This document shows, one piece after another, positions 63,567 to 64,000 of a DNA stretch of 64,000 nucleotides. This stretch comes from Pogona vitticeps. Taxonomy: Eukaryota; Chordata; Lepidosauria; Squamata; Agamidae. The DNA lies in NCBI RefSeq assembly GCF_051106095.1, contig NC_135785.1, positions 224,311,045-224,375,044 on the forward strand, read 5' to 3'. Below the pieces are notes generated by a model. It was not told where the DNA came from. It saw only the letters and a list, made by a program, of their open reading frames with translations, and did not search any database. How positions within the stretch are numbered: position 1 is the stretch's first letter; every line of letters starts with the position of its first letter. Position numbers and translations under genes: made by a program.

Positions 63567-64000
63567 CTGCAAGATAGAAACATGTTAGCTTTTGAGGTGG
63601 AACAAGGAGAGTCACAGGACACATCCAGGTAGTGGAAGTTGGAGCTTTCTGGTTCACGCTTAAAATGTTATCTTTATTTAGTGTGATCTATTTTATCTCT
63701 CAGTTGAATGATCCTTCTATTCACACTGACTGACTTTTTTTTCTCCTACGGGAAGCATCCAGACAGGTCTTTAGAATGCTCCAATCTCTCCACCTTTCGG
63801 TTAATGACTTTCCCCTTCCTGCCTCTTTCCCAAACTTTTCCCACATCCGCCATTCAGCAGGTCTCATTCACTTCCTTTTTTTGTTAAATAAAGTAAGTGA
63901 CATGGCAAAACAGCAATGTTTTGGGTTCTAGGATGGTACACATAATATCACCAATCTATTTCATTTACCTAGAATAGTGTTGTACCAATTGGTAGATAGG
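63567..64000 (-). other. TMPRSS7 intron at window edge
   Basis: No exon recognised between the CUB2 exon and the end of the window; the first half of CUB2 must lie beyond 64000. Confidence 0.6.

Overview
The window reads as vertebrate, almost certainly squamate reptile, DNA. It is AT-rich and dense in interspersed repeats: tRNA-derived SINEs, L2/CR1-type and RTE/BovB-type LINE fragments, a Penelope-like element, hAT and other TIR miniature elements, and long (TTTA)n tails. All recognisable host genes are multi-exon and lie on the minus strand. Exons were found by translating the reverse strand, checking GT/AG borders and requiring the reading phase to carry through; no transcript data were available.

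Three host genes lie in tandem, read from high to low coordinates. (1) About 63566-54413: the 3' part of TMPRSS7 (matriptase-3). Eight exons cover the end of CUB2, three LDLa modules and the whole trypsin-like protease domain; the 5' part lies beyond base 64000. (2) 51764-20811: a complete 18-exon gene for a second type II transmembrane serine protease of the matriptase family (TM, SEA, two CUB, three LDLa, protease; about 827 aa). It resembles both ST14 and TMPRSS7, and I give it no symbol. (3) 16774-6588: C3orf52 (TTMP), a small single-pass membrane protein; five coding exons are visible. As I recall the human locus, TMPRSS7 is followed directly by C3orf52, so the middle gene is an extra member there.

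The main biological point is that these three neighbours look like one tandem family. The eight exons shared by TMPRSS7 and the middle gene match in phase and nearly in length. The first five exons of the middle gene and of C3orf52 also match in every intron phase (0, 1, 0, 2, then 1 at a donor-like site), and their transmembrane segments fall at the same residue numbers. C3orf52 therefore looks like the N-terminal half (tail, TM, SEA-like domain) of a matriptase-type gene that has no protease part.

The repeats are mostly inside introns. 0-6.5 kb: TIR/foldback elements, a 441-bp hAT element with perfect 8-bp target duplication, and a scrap of an old Ty1/copia element. 11-13.2 kb: SINEs and a broken Penelope-like element with a GIY-YIG endonuclease remnant, with a second tail copy at 41.3 kb. 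26.9-30.2 kb: a decayed L2/CR1 LINE with a tail-only LINE insertion inside it. 36-50 kb: several hAT miniature elements with target duplications. 52.5-54.2 kb: between TMPRSS7 and the middle gene, a composite microsatellite, a LINE 3' fragment and a long foldback.
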